Positions 1 through 14,507 of a stretch of 64,000 nucleotides of DNA are shown here, piece after piece. Made by a program: the position numbers and the translations under genes. Each line of letters opens with the position of its first letter. Position 1 is the stretch's first letter. Source of the stretch: Tubulanus polymorphus (Eukaryota; Nemertea; Palaeonemertea; Tubulaniformes; Tubulanidae); assembly GCF_964204645.1 (NCBI RefSeq), contig NC_134030.1:4689855-4753854 (forward strand), in the 5' to 3' direction. The notes beneath the pieces are model-generated. The model ran no database searches, had not been told where the DNA came from, and was given only the letters and a program-made list of their open reading frames with translations.

Positions 1-1656
1 TCCGCTTGTGGATCCACCAGGTGTCGCTAGTGTCCATTCACCATTCAGACCCCAGATTTATCGATGATAAGTGAAAACGATGAGGAACCCAAAGATCACT
101 CCGAGTTTGTCAAGACATGGTATTTGTCTAACCACTAATATGATAGGCTCATAATCAAGATGAAGTTCATCGATAATGAACTAAATTATCCGATTCTAAC
201 TTATGAGTAGTCGATACGCACGCCATCTAGCGGTATACCTAGTGGCACAGGTCCTCATTGTCCACCTTGTTAGGTGCGCTAATAGTGCCACAGTAAGTCT
301 GGCTCCGTATCGAAATCAAGTGTATAGTTTCACCTCGCAGCTTGGAAATTCGCATACTTACCCAACAAATAATCGTCACATTCGCCCCTTTGTGGGCCTT
401 CTGGGGCTCACTCTTCATGCGTAATTGATGGGTCCCTGAATTGCCAGAAAATGAAAAACCTTTAGGCTTAACGTGAAAACTTGGTAGCAATAAAAGAAGT
501 TCCGATCGTCAAATGCAAATCTACTACACCGTTGGCACAAAGCTAAATAATCATGATTTATACGGGTAAATAGATTGTAATAAGAAAATCATCGATTCGT
601 TTCACTTAATGCATGTATGAATTTGATAGAATATAAATCTCTCGTAAATCATTTTACAATTTGTCTTCATTTGGCTGATTGCGTGAATATTTCTTTTTTC
701 CGTTGCTTTCGTCCATTGCCGCCCGGGAGACAGAGAGAGAGTTGCTATGGTTGCAAATATCTTTCGTGCTGGTAAAACAGGTAAATGATTGATCTTTTGT
801 TTCTAGATCCGGTAAAACCTAACACTTGAATGGTATTTACAACACTTATCTACATACTTAAAACCAGCCTTTATTCAGATCAAACAAGTATCCATGTGAA
901 CATACATGTAATAGCGCATACCAGGCCTTCATTTTGGATGAGTGCGGAAAAAAAAATATAGATAAGGCAGAACTTGTTCGATGGCACTCGTGGTTGCATA
1001 AGCGTGGAGACATAGGTGTGAAACCCCAAGGGGAGGTTGGGGGTACCCATAAGGAAACTGAAAATCTGAAGCATTTTAGATGCGTTTCCAGTCAATGTTA
1101 TTTTGTTAGTGAATATTTTACATAACAGTCACTGTGATGTAATCTAATACAATTTCATTGACAAAAATAGTGGAACTCGTCGGGTACTCGGCCTACAAAC
1201 ATTCTTCATGGACGGATTTCGATGAACGAACCAGTAAGCAGTCAAGATCTTTACCAAGAAGCCTGTGACTGCTGTTACCATAGTTGGGTAAACTAGGATC
1301 GTAGTGTGACTTAGGACGTAGGATTCATAGGATCGTAGATACAACCACCTCCGTACAAGACTGGGTGAACCTCTTCCTAGGGTCGTACGTATAATATCAA
1401 ATCAGGCACGGGATGCTGGCTTTCCGTGGCGTCTAGAGCTGATTTGATCACGGGATGAAATGACCTGGACATAATTGAGATATAATGGCCCTCATAAATC
1501 AACTGAAGCCGCCGCAGCCATAAATAAAGGTCATTAAATAAGCCGCGTAGAGCCATGGATCATCTCGGTGGTTAGTCTCGTCTCGATAGGCAACCACGGT
1601 GCGATAACAAACACGCGGCTTAACAGCATCCCGCAGAAGCATGTGTAGCCTATATT

Positions 1657-1764
1657 TTCGGTAGTAGCGAGTAAATTATCTACGATCTTTTTCCTAGGGA
1701 AGAAACGGCCTGCGGTGGTAACGAGTAAATTTTCTACGATCTTTTTCCTAGGGAAGAAACAGCC
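1657..1764. repeat. 54-bp tandem duplication, two units
   Basis: Two adjacent units share the core CTACGATCTTTTTCCTAGGG followed by AAGAAAC, with a period of about 54 bp and a few substitutions between units. It is a local duplication with no obvious function. Confidence 0.8.
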
Positions 1765-2186
1765 AATTTCTGAAGTGGCTTCATTTTCCTAAAATCTCAG
1801 CTGATTTGTTCACGAATAATTCAATTTAAAGTAGGGTTGGATAGATAATAATACTAACACGGATGCACAGAAAATTATAGATTGAAAACAAATTTTCCTT
1901 CAAGTACAGAGCTATGGAGCCAAGTCACAAGCATAATAGGCAGTATACCTTATTTTTGTATTGGCGTTACCAAATATCTCATCACTTATGAATCAGTAAT
2001 AATCACTTGTAAATAAATGAATACGTTTTGCATGCAAATGTACAGTGCTTACCTCTAATAAAGAACATCACGAGCAAAACAAATGGAATAATACCCATTT
2101 TGAAATGGACTATCTAGAATGAGAAATAGGTTATATGTATAAGGTTGAAAGTGTAAATATCTGGATTCCACTTAAGTAGAATTTAA

Positions 2187-2443
<257 letters not shown>

Positions 2444-3411
2444 AGTTTTGGTGTATTCTCTAAAGGTGGCAAAATCCCTGGGATATGAATTCAAACAATT
2501 TCGAAATTGCAATATGACAACCCATCAGCGCGAATGAATTGCCTTAAGCTGAAACTGGAATAATACTGTATAGCGGCAATATTTTACCCTCAGAACTGAT
2601 TCTCATTATTGAAAGTGTCAAGTCTCTCCAATCAGCATCTGAGTTTAGTTGGCGTGATATCCAGTGAAAAACACGACGATGTTCAATCAAATGTGGATTT
2701 TTGAGATGATAAATGAATCGACTCGTATTGTTGCTATCGCAAATGACGACGGCTACAACACGATAGTTTATTAATTTCAACGCAGCTATCCCACTTAACG
2801 TGCACTCTCATCGTCGGTAGCCGTGCTGGATTAATCGACCATATACATATCACGTCGTAATTCATTAAGATAGTATCGGAATTGCAACACTGTGTAAATA
2901 TTGTCTAGTGGCTTCATCGCAAGCATGGGTAGAGATGCGCGAAAACCATGCAACCTAACGCTGCAATTGCTAAGAACATTCTCAAATGTGCGGTGACATC
3001 CAATTAGAATTTTACGGTCATTCCTCACCAAACTCGGATCAATACATTTCAGCTCTTAAACCCATTATAGTGAACAGTGAAATATGCCCGGACAATGTAG
3101 CGGAGGTTGGGCACAACTAAAAGATCCGTTTTGAAAATATGTCAACACACATCATTCGACACGCACCATTATTATGGTTCTCATTACAGTTGAATAGTTC
3201 TCAAGTACTTCTCAGAACTTCTCGATAGTTTTGTGAATACGGATACTCCATGCTACTCACTAACGTGATGATGCTATTTATCGAAAGCTAGAACAGGCTT
3301 TCAGATCACGATACACCATTAGCTCCGATTCGACGATGAAAGATCCAGAAATGCATTTTTTACATCATGTAAAAGAAATAGAAACGTTCTACGGAGACTT
3401 ATTATATCTTC

Positions 3412-3609
3412 ATGAAAAACGTTGTTATTTTCGTCACCGTCATGCTACTCATCCACGTTCAAATTTCTTTTTCTGATGCCTCGGTGTTCGATCATTTATT
3501 TATCATTTCTCGCACCCAGAGAAATGTGACAGCAAGAGATGCGCTGCCACAGTATTGTTTCAGTGCGTATCGACGGTCGGGATTGATAGCAATATCCATC
3601 TACCAATAG
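3412..3609 (+). CDS. Possible small secreted peptide or first exon (unrecognised)
   Basis: A 65-codon ATG-initiated frame. Its first 24 residues look like a signal peptide: a short Lys-containing start, a hydrophobic core VVIFVTVMLLIHV, then small or polar residues. One N-glycosylation sequon (NVT) follows. No family is recognised and no partner exon was found. It could be a chance ORF or the first exon of an unseen gene. Confidence 0.2.
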   Translation: MKNVVIFVTVMLLIHVQISFSDASVFDHLFIISRTQRNVTARDALPQYCFSAYRRSGLIAISIYQ

Positions 3610-4446
3610 CACGTCCATTTCCTGTTGTACAATGTACTTGTCGATTTCCTTTCGATGAATCTTTTCAGAGACTGTGTGTACTGGTGGCTCGTGACCTTGC
3701 GACCGTTTCGAAACATTCTTTTCATAAATATTAGAATAAAGAACATCGGAACTGCTCAAAAACGATTTTCTTCGCGCATCAATTTTCGTGTACGGAAACT
3801 TAACCCGTGCATGACGACTTCGCCCTCAGATCAATGATCGAAAGGAATCGACAGACTTATTTTAAGTTCATTTTAGCCCGGTCGATAGATATTCCAATTT
3901 ACTTCGCCGAAAACATAGCCTATACGCTGTCTGATTTGCTCTGACGGATAACTAAATTATGGTCTCGCATCAACACAACAATCGTTCCACGGAACCCCGA
4001 GGCGTTGCTTTTCCGATTCGCTCAAATAGAAAGTGTTCTGAAATGAGTTCCGATACGGCTTTTAGTCGATGAACGATTTTTTCATCATCAAATACTTAAT
4101 TAATTTCCTTAATCATGACTGCATGCATCAAACGACTAATTAGTTTTCGGTTCAGTCGACATATCTGCAAGCAGGTGTAGGGATCTTCCCGATTAACTAA
4201 TGACTCTTTCTTGACGTGAAGATGGGTGATTTGCTTCACATTTCAGACATATACCTCAAGTACGGAAGCGTCCTGGGGACATGAGATAAATAAATATGTT
4301 CGGAATTTATTCTGACATAATATCTCGGAATAAAATCGCCAAACTTTCTAACTTAATCGAAATGCCTTTTTTTCTGACATATTACTTTGTTAAAATTAGT
4401 TCTAATTCGTAGGATGGTATCTTGGAATGAAATATTCAACATTAAA

Positions 4447-4605
<159 letters not shown>

Positions 4606-7600
4606 AACCTTATCGATCACTCGCATAGAAGAAGTACTAGTTCGGTAAAAATCTATATCTATACTTTGGTAAACAATACACGCAACTTTGTCGATCACTT
4701 CGTTTGAAAGGGATTTATACTAGAAGAGTTAACCAGGTACATTCCGTAAATTTTCTCATTTATGCAATTCTCAAGATACATGCATACACTCAACTCTCAT
4801 CAGGATATTCAGTGAACTTGTCGTAAAATATCGTTCATTTCCTTTTCGACCACATACAAAGGCAATTACTCCTAACCAGGGTGATGGATATCGTTATTTC
4901 ATGCTCGGTAAATCATTATTTATGGCGACATGTTGTATTACAGTTTATATCATGTGAATGCGTTTTATGTACGAATACAGACAGATACGTTTTGTGGCGA
5001 GTCAATTCACTTTAGCGCGCTTGCGATGAAGGTCTAGTTTACTATACTGATTAATTGAGAAATGTATGAGCGCGTGATATTGAGTGCAAAACGCTGTTTA
5101 GGGATTTCGGAGATTTGACTTTTTTTCAAATCCGCTGAATCATAAATAGTTAATACATAGAAAAGTACATGCAAAGTAGAGCGTAGATGCATATTGCTTA
5201 GTTTTGAATTTTTGGAAATGAGAAAGTCACGAAACTAGGTTCGTATGTTTTGATCTGTCAGCGAATAACATGCAATGACGCCTTTAAAAGGGGTATACGC
5301 AGCGAGCAAAATGCTTTTAAATGCCAATATCACATTGCAAAATGAAGCAGACACTTTTCGCCTGTAAGATGAAGAATAAATGGACCGTAGCAACCATTTC
5401 GAGAGAATGGACTGCAAGAGAATGGGGAAGGCTGAATAAAAAGGGACAGTGAGGAAAAGAAAAATTGAATGCAGCATAGAGATAGGCTTCATTATATATC
5501 TCTTGCTCGTAGCACGTGGAAGAAATTTTCTGGTCTCTAATTTGTCCAGCACACGTAGCCTGTGATTGTGGTGATTTGTCAATGTTGTCTAATCCTCACT
5601 GGACACGGTACGAAGGGATCATCTTCACTACGTGCCTTGAATCCAATCTAAAGATTGCTTTATGCGGTTTGTGTGGACGCCATTCCAACAACGCGGTTTT
5701 TTCTGCGTCTGTTCGATAACTATAAAGCGGAGGGAGTTGGATCAATCTTTCAACTAGAAAGCCGTTATCGAAACAAACCAAGCTAACGGGATAAAACATC
5801 GTTCTAGTGATTAAATAAAGCTTATAGGAGCAGAATTTGGATTACTGCTTTCCTCAGATAAATCCCTGTCGGAAATGATGCGTCGGGTATCACATGAAGA
5901 CGCATTTGAATAGGGATTTGTTTGTATCTTAACCCTCCTCCCGTCAAATAGAGATAGTCTTCCAATTTGAGCTAGAATCATTAAGAGACGCTAGCATTTG
6001 TGAAGATAGAAATTGAGTAGTGTGCAAACAATTCGCGCACAGTCTCGTGTTTCCAGTACTGCCGATTTAGCACTATTATTACGTACCCCTTCGTGGGGTA
6101 TTTGGTTTCAATTTCAGTGGACATTTACCTATAAAATACTAATTGATTTTTTTACCCAGGTATCTGAATGTATAGATAGCCGTTACGTGCGTATGTAAAT
6201 GATATTCGCGGAACACGCATGCCATAGGTTGTTCGCGGTGTATCATCAATCTTACCGTTTATTGCTAGTACATACTGTCTGCAATGTTCTGATAACGAGC
6301 AACCTGGGTTCGTCGTCACAGCCGCGTCTTCGACGAACAGGTTATTACACCTGCGAAGGATAAACGATTGTCAGAACAGATCCGATTTAATTAGATTACT
6401 AGAGACGTATATACCGAGTGATTTTCTTCGATAGACTTGCCCATTAAGAAGCCATTCGATAATACAAGAATATCAGGCGAATATCAGAGAAATAGCGCAG
6501 ATCTTTGATGCTTCGGTTAAAGGCTATCAAAGAAACGATTCTCTATTTTTCATTAGGGTCTAACCATTCGACAGAAAACCCTATTGTTATTCCCTCGATT
6601 ATTATCATTTCGCCCGTTCTTTTCACAATTTAGCTGCTTAGAGTCTACTACCATCCTCACTTCACTATTATTCAAGAAAAATGTTCCAATTATAATCAGA
6701 CATGAATATATGTAATGATACCGCGCCTGAAATGTTTACGAATCATCGCCTTAAAGTCGCTGTCTGGTGTAAAGCGGTGTTTCCGGTTAAAACTTTATTC
6801 TTAAAGGCATATACATGACCAAAGCCCCCTATTCTCGTTTATTAATGGAAAGTATTTTATTTTGCTTTCGTTTTTTTTTCCTTTTTTTCTTTCTTTCTAA
6901 GGGTACCAACGTTACGCAGCCTCCGGACTTTGCAGGGCCTACATAGCATTCTGTAACTGATTGTATATACATAAGTTTTACATATTCTATGCAAATGAAG
7001 TTTATCGTATTGTCTCAATTTGCGATGAGATGTTGTCGCCTACTGTGTGAATTGTCATCTGTGTTCGTGATGAAGAAATATCATATTATAACCATATATA
7101 GAGAACTGCAAGATTATTTCCATAGCTGTGCATTCCCTTCGTGATATCCTCACTAATGATTTATAACAATCAATGCAAGAAATCAACCCGCGCGAGCTCA
7201 AACGTATTAGATTTTATTGCAATTTTTCACTTCGAAGATGCATCCCGATAGAAATTCGAGTTTGCGACGAATCAATGAAAAATGATCGATAGCTAGAATT
7301 ACTATATGTTAATAGTCGAGAGTTTCACTTGATACGCTCCGATGAAACGTCATGGTATTTTCATCAGAAATCTCCGTTTCGTTCGCTGATTGATAGCGAA
7401 ATTCGAGACGGGTTTAAAGGAGAACTTTCAAACGAGTTTCCCGGGCCATTAGAAATAAATCCTCGGTTAGACGTAATCCTAGCAGAAATCTAGCCATCAA
7501 ATATTCAAATGAATGTCGTATTCGATTTTCAGGTAATACGAATCTCGTTTGAACCACCGACACAAGCAGCTACAGTCGCTGCTCTCCCTTGTTATACATT

Positions 7601-9780
7601 TCCACGAAAATTCGTATTAACACGATAATAAAGCGAAGATGTTATATACAACGAATGCGGGAATTCAGAGTGATATCTTACAGAATTATGTACATATTTA
7701 TGTGAAATTATAGTATATGTCAAGAGTTGGCAACGATAGGTTATAGAGTCAATCGTTATTCCAGCGAAAAAAAGAATTTAAAAAAACGAAATAGGCCTAT
7801 GCAAAAATTCCAACAACAATCGATATAGTAACGAGAATAACCTTCATCGATATTATAACTTTTATAACATATTTATATATCTATCTAATTGTTTATAAAA
7901 CTGAATGTTATATTATGTTATAATTTCAATGTAAATAATGGTTATTATTAATTAATAATTATTAATCGTCATGTATAGTATACGTTTAGCTCTATGATAG
8001 GGAAATATGGTCTTTAGTGAAAAGATAGATCGTTTTAAACGCAAAATTTGAAGTAATGCGTTTTCGGTGTTGGTAGTTGCAGATGGGTATGTTAGATTGT
8101 GAGTGGTTGTGTTTACATTTTGTTAACAAGATTCTTCGATTTTACGCCGTTGAACGCATCTAAACAAGTGTAAACCGATCTCAACATTCGCAAACCACCA
8201 ACCGGCTTCATACGCATAGGATTTTGCGTTTCATCGTTGTAATCTGACTGAAATCTACAGAGTCTAATCTCTTTCATAAAACGTATTCATCAAAATGCCA
8301 CTCACGGTTTAATTAAATGAATTCAATTTATCAAATGTGATATATCGATGCTGCTATTACCGTGTTTCGCGTCAGCTGGGTCGTCTTGTTTCTACGCAAT
8401 CGGCGAAGAATTTAATTTCATACTCCCTCATTAATCTTAGACACTCAAATTGAAGACTTTCAATGTCCGTTTCTCAGCTGATAATCCACTCTTAAACTCG
8501 ACGAGTATTACGTGATTTCCAACACTTAGTGGTCATCAGTTTTGGTCTGGCGTTAAAGCGGGTATAATCAATGTCGATCATTCGGAGTTGATGTAGCTCT
8601 GGGGATGGCAATATTCAAGCTACACTCAATCTTTATATCGACCACGGAATACAAGTGACTTGCATCGACTTGTGCAGTTAGGTCGTCGTTTTAAGGATGT
8701 CTTTATGTAAACACGCTGGATGTGTCTTTCGCTATTAAAAGCCTCGCATCAATTTTCGACTTCCTTTCCTACTTCTCGAAACGAAAACAAGAATATCCCC
8801 GCGGCAAGAAAAAATTCGATATTCTTATTCGGTAAACGTGTGTAGAATATCGATAATAGAATATGGAATCGATGGTGCGTTATTGCGCTAAACCGAGACA
8901 GACGAATTATCTGGTTTCGTTCCCGATATCTCATCTCTTTCTTTATCATCGCTTTGTTCTTTGGAACAGTCCTTCGCACCTGTTCTTTCCGCGATTGATT
9001 GCAGAAATCGACGACCTGCAGGTACGACGACCGTGCGCTAAACAGAGAAGATACAGACCACAAATACGTATAGGAGATATCTAACCTCAAAAAGAAAAAC
9101 GGTCAGAAACTCCCAAACTAAATCCAATGATTAACTTGTACCTCCTCGATGATGTTGCCTCTCAGACTTTATAGTAAATTTAGACGTGTATACAACGCAT
9201 CTTTAATGGCACGGGCTGCAGAACACGTGTCGCTGCTTTGCAGTTATATTCCCTATTCTTTTCATTCATTGATTCATTTTTGCATTTTCCTCTCGAAAAT
9301 ACCTCTCCATTCTGTTACAATTTATGTAGATATAGAGGAACATTTTCTCCTGAGGTCTCACGGCTATTATTCCACGTATTAACTCGCGGGTTTGGTTATA
9401 ATTAGTTTGGGTTGCTTGGGTGAACGCGAGGGAATTAAAGATAATGAAAAGACCGTGTAACGTAGAAATTAAGGACCATGTTCGCTTCAAATCAATGAAC
9501 AAAACCACGACTTAATGTGCATGTCTTGATAAATTGGTTATCTATTAGTTTCCATATTATTCATTAAGCGCATTCGGTCGCAACGCGAGATTCTCATGCT
9601 AACTTGGGAAACGTAAACTCGTATGCATTATCTTCCAGTATGTTAATTAAAAAGAATCGTGAGGGGGATGTGAAAAACATTGTATTCTACATGCCACATT
9701 TTATGAGAACTGATCGTGGCATGTTTTTCTTTATGGTTGTTTCTGTCGTCACATTACCCGGATAACAACTATCGCGGGAG

Positions 9781-10209
9781 CTATGAATGACGTAGCCGAG
9801 TGTACACCACACCCTTTTGATGACATCGGAAACATGGCGGGATCAGAGAAGCCTTGGAAGTTATTATATCGTTTGTTCTATTGCGGAGGAGAGATAGAGT
9901 TCCACCTTCTATGAACTCCACGTTTAAAGAAACCTTGGCATTTATCTTAGAGATGACAACAGACTCGTCGATTTCAAAATCCAAACGAGTTAAATGATAA
10001 AGATAGATATCAGCAGTTGTACGCACGCCTGCCATAGAAAGCGCCTCTAATATTTTGATATGATTTTGCATAACTTTTTGAACTTCACGAGCTGTTTCGG
10101 TTGATGTCGATAAATGTAGGGATGGAAAGCTACCTAAATTAACAACATTATAGCCTAACCTAACCTTAACCCCTTCATCGGGTATGTAAAAAACCGAGTT
10201 GATGTCGTT
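9781..10209 (-). CDS. Unassigned 142-codon open frame
   Basis: An uninterrupted frame bounded by stops at 10210-10212 and 9781-9783; the first ATG is at 10071. The translation has ordinary composition, with segments such as HIKILEALSMAG and SLNVEFIEGG, but matches no family I know. It lacks a clear acceptor or start at its upstream edge. It may be an exon, a decayed gene or chance. Confidence 0.2.
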   Translation of the reverse strand, partial: NDINSVFYIPDEGVKVRLGYNVVNLGSFPSLHLSTSTETAREVQKVMQNHIKILEALSMAGVRTTADIYLYHLTRLDFEIDESVVISKINAKVSLNVEFIEGGTLSLLRNRTNDIITSKASLIPPCFRCHQKGVVYTRLRHS

Positions 10210-12522
10210 TTACGAGCGAAAGTCTAATGAAATTTTCAAGATTCTAAGATATGCGTGGCCATCGAGAATTAGTGCAGCCTGGGTTCATCTTATCGCAGCG
10301 TGAACAATCACCCTTCATCACCATCTGAAAACTTCCCTCCACGCGGAATTGACACAATTACCGCAGAAGAGGAAATGTGCTGCAGACTGCTGCATTCAGA
10401 TTATATACGTAGATGAAAATCACATCTTATGGAGATTACGGACAGGCGTGATAATCTAATAATAATAGCTGGTGTCATCATGACGTGACAGTAAAATGAA
10501 GTGACGGCGAAGGCACCCATTTTACACAATCTTTTACAGAAAGATTTCCCAAGGTCATAGGAGCTTAGCTTTAAAAAGATGTTACCCACGATCATAAACG
10601 AGATTATTATCAAGCTACGATTTAGGGTAATCGTTTACTTTCGGTAAGTTTCAGAACCGTCTAATATCGGGAACCAGTTGATCTATAAGCCCTTGAATTT
10701 TCCAGGACATCCAATGAATGAGTGTAAATATTTCCTCGTGGTCCGGCTTTTGTGACGACACAGAAAGAAAAACCAATAAAGCTTCTAAAGACCTTTCTTT
10801 GCCGAGCAATCTTATTAAATCTTGCAGCCACACAAACCGCGTTGAAGAGCTACATCGCCGAGGACAACATCATGACGACGCGATATTAAACCTGGTAAGA
10901 TGCCTGACTGTATGATGAACTAAACGTTAGCCCCACAGCGATGCGCAAACAGAAAATGATTTGTTTCCAGGAAGAACAATAATCCTCTTACGTTTTTTTT
11001 ATATATCTACATTCCTATGTAGGTTTTTTCCGCCATAGATTATACCTTGTAAAATAGGAGAGAAGCCTACAATTTTGGACATAACAGATAGAAACTAGAT
11101 TCCAGATGGCAGATTGATCAAATATAGAAAATGTGTCAATCCGGAACTATGCATGCTGACCACCATAATACCCTGATTAAGAATCAACTCACAAGTCGCC
11201 GGCGGCATTTTTACGAGCACTGTGCTAAGTCAAACACGCAAAATGTCACGATGCACCGACGTGTGATGAGCTCTAGATAAATCTAATTTGTCGTACATTC
11301 TAGGTACTGGCAGCGATGGTAGTAGTCGTAGCAGACATTTATTACATGATCTTAAATACCGATTCGTGATAGTCTTGTTCGCGTTGGCATCTTATGATAA
11401 TTGTCGCTAAAAAGACATCTGATCAGTCGCTTGCCAGTTCAGGCTGGTTGGAGATGGTTAGAATGAACCGGAACCGAACTTTCCAGTGATGCACTTCGAT
11501 TTAAAAAAAAAAACGAAAAAAAATCTGCAAATTCGACCGCCGATCACACAAGTATATCTGTACTTGGATGTACTTCGATTTCCGATTTCAAAATCACATC
11601 CCCTGTTTCGTTCCCGGCAGGTGTGGTGGGTTTGTAAGGGATACCAAATCAAATCAAAACAAATCAAATCTACCAATCAAATATTACAGGGCCAATCCCT
11701 TCGTAAGATGAAAAAAAGACATCTGATAGAATTAGTCGACAAAAACCCACAATAAAAAGAAAAACTATCTGATAGAAGTTTCAAAAAATTTAGGTCTATG
11801 ACTCGATTTCGATGATTTCACGCAACCATTTTCCTTTCGCGTTCGACAATTGTGCATCCCCACGATTTATTACACATTTTCTTACAACAAAACAAAAAGA
11901 ATTCTTTTAATATTTTTTGCCATTTGAATGAGCATTATTTGCCAAGAGACCCGACGTCGAACATACCTTCAAACGATAGGGGTTTATCAGGTATCGTTTA
12001 CTACCACCTCGTACTCGTGTCGATACGCGAATGACTCCAGGGGCAAATTTAATTGGGAAGAAATTCGAAACTGCTGACATTCCCCATATCTACATATCAA
12101 GCTATATCTTTTAGAAAAAAATCCTTAATATAGGTTCGTATATCTGAGTATCACGGAATCTAAACCGATGATAATTGATTTTTTAAAATTTTCATCGATA
12201 GAAATCTTCGATTTTATTGCACTAAGTGTTTAGATTTTGAATGTTTTAATTTATCATCAATCCGATATGGTTACATACATACGTTAAAAGGATTCTTAAA
12301 AAATTGATCTTGTTAGATTTTCCATCAACATATCAAATATTAAGGCAATCGTAACGTTTGTTTGTGTGAAGTATTTTCGTCGTTAGGTTTTTTTTGGTAA
12401 TCTTTTCAACGAAAATCTCAGATCAACATTTCTTAATCCTACTACACCAGATCTAATTTGTTGCACGGTCGCTACGATTAGAATATGTATTGTTGATTAT
12501 GTATGACAATGAAAATACTTAC

Positions 12523-12764
12523 GTCATATTAGTTAGCATCGCAGTGACAATTAGAAACATTATAGTTGGGTATTGTTCCAGTATGTAGGTAGGCACTCTC
12601 ACTCCGGTGAGTCCTGCATCATCTGCAGTGCGCGCGATATCGCGTGCAGCACGAGCTGATGCTGAGTCAACTATGATCAATCGATACAGACTGTCGCGCG
12701 CACCGCGCACACGTTTACAATGATCATCTTCCGTCATCAAGACAAGTCTCATTGTCGAGATCAT
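12523..12764 (-). CDS. Unassigned possible first exon ending in a splice donor
   Basis: This frame starts with ATG at 12764 and is locally richer in GC than its surroundings. It ends in a hydrophobic segment (PTIMFLIVTAMLTN) immediately followed by a good donor (GAC|GTAAGT at 12523/12522). That suggests a first coding exon. No downstream partner exon was identified and the family is unknown. Confidence 0.25.
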
Positions 12765-12889
12765 CAGAAAAAATTATCCTCTTCATGAAAACGAGGCCAA
12801 TTCTGCTGAAAAATTCAAAATTCTTATGCGTTCCCCAAAACTAACCACAGCTCTCGGAAAGTTTATCTCAGTGGGCTTCGAACAACAAT

Positions 12890-13045
12890 GTTATTTTTTA
12901 TGTTTATTCACAATTTTTTACTGCGTTTATATTATGATTTCCTATAGATTTTGTATTCTATCATTTTCTTATCTTTATTGTTAAAAACCTGACTTGTATC
13001 ACATCACACTAAGGACAATAACGATATATTGAATTGAATTGATTT
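12890..13045 (+). mobile_element. Possible 3' tail of a LINE-type element
   Basis: An AT-rich stretch that ends in a short TTGAA-type repeat (ATTGAATTGAATTGATT). It resembles tails left by truncated non-LTR retrotransposons. No reverse transcriptase is present, so the assignment is weak. Confidence 0.25.
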
Positions 13046-14507
13046 ATCCATCTCTACTGCAGAAAACTAGCTAATTTTCTTCCCCAAACTGCAGCTGGCA
13101 AAGGTTTCTATTTTTATATGTCTGTATCCGCTTTCATAGCAACAAAAAAGAAAGAAACTGTGTTATAAGATTTGCTATCATTGTAAAAATATATCACAAA
13201 TCAACATATTTTCTCTGGTCAAAACATCATCCGATCTTTTGAATCCATGCTCTTTCTGTTGGTAGTCACGTCTATCCTCTTAGGTCGGTGAAAAGAGAGA
13301 TAAAGATATTTCGCAGAGCTTACTCTCATTTTTCTGATAGAAACTATTCCCATCCACGTGGATTAGTGTTGACGCTACCTGTGTGTACTGTACTTGTCGC
13401 GAGAAGATCAATGCAGTTTCCGCCTTGACCACGTGATTTTATCCGAGTATCACTGGTGACTCAATAAAAGCTTACTAGGACTCACTTCGCAATATAGATT
13501 TTCCAATAATATTTTTGCACCACTACTGACGTAGTTAGGTGTATCATCGATATTTTGGAAACAGCTATATTTGCGGTGGTCCTTTAAAGAATTACTTATA
13601 TTTGGCTGGTTCTATCGCTTGTTTGTGTTCGTTTATTCCATTCAATTATGACTATGTTTCTTCTGTGAAAATTCCTTCGAGAACAAGATCCATGAATGTT
13701 TATTTACTTATATAGATTTATAAAGTTGCTTAAGACCTAGTCCACGAGTGTTGGATTCGATGGGGTTTGCTGACGGTGTAAATCCCTGATTACCTATGAC
13801 ATGTTTGCAATGGTTCTCATGGGTTTTCAATCTAAGCACAAACCGATTTCCTGGCGACTCTCGAAACAGATCATCGGCAATAATTCCCATCATCTAACTT
13901 GATCAAGCGTGCTCCGATTGGGATTGGTGGTGTCGCGCTGCTGGTGAGCTATACTTTCATTAGATAATATTGGTCATTGGTCACGGTAAGGCTCTACACA
14001 TACCGCAATAATTATATGATTGGATTTCAACTGTACAATGTGAATCTGATGTGCCATCGATCTATTTTGGAGTGCTGTTTTGGGAAGATACGTACCACAA
14101 TGAGTGATTATTGAGGATTCATTGGGCACAAAGCCTTGCTTCGAATTGAACATATGACGTAACATCAAATTTTCAGTAGAACTAAAACTATATACCTATA
14201 TCCAAAATGTCGCCCCTCACCGTTGTCTGAAGCATATTACATATATATTATATTTAGGTATGCCGATTTTGCTAGGAATAGCAAGAACAAAATCCTACTC
14301 GTTTCACAAATTATACGTGTTCGCAAATTATATACGTACAATATCATACGAGGAAAATTCAACACAACTGTGAAATTGTTATATGCATATACACCATCGA
14401 AGTATCATCATTTTATGATACATTTTTCCACGCGTCGCATCATCGCTTTTTCAAGTCACTTCAACGGACCCAATCGACTTCGTGATTCAATACCGCTGAG
14501 TTTGAGT

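Noticed and set aside
6300-6346. Short hairpin AACCTGGGTTCGTCG / CGACGAACAGGTT
   Set aside because: Arms of about 13 bp with no adjoining gene or repeat; could be chance.
8749-9090. 113-codon minus frame and its plus-strand shadow at 8863-9084
   Set aside because: No domain, no signal peptide and no supporting splice sites; both strands are open over the same stretch.
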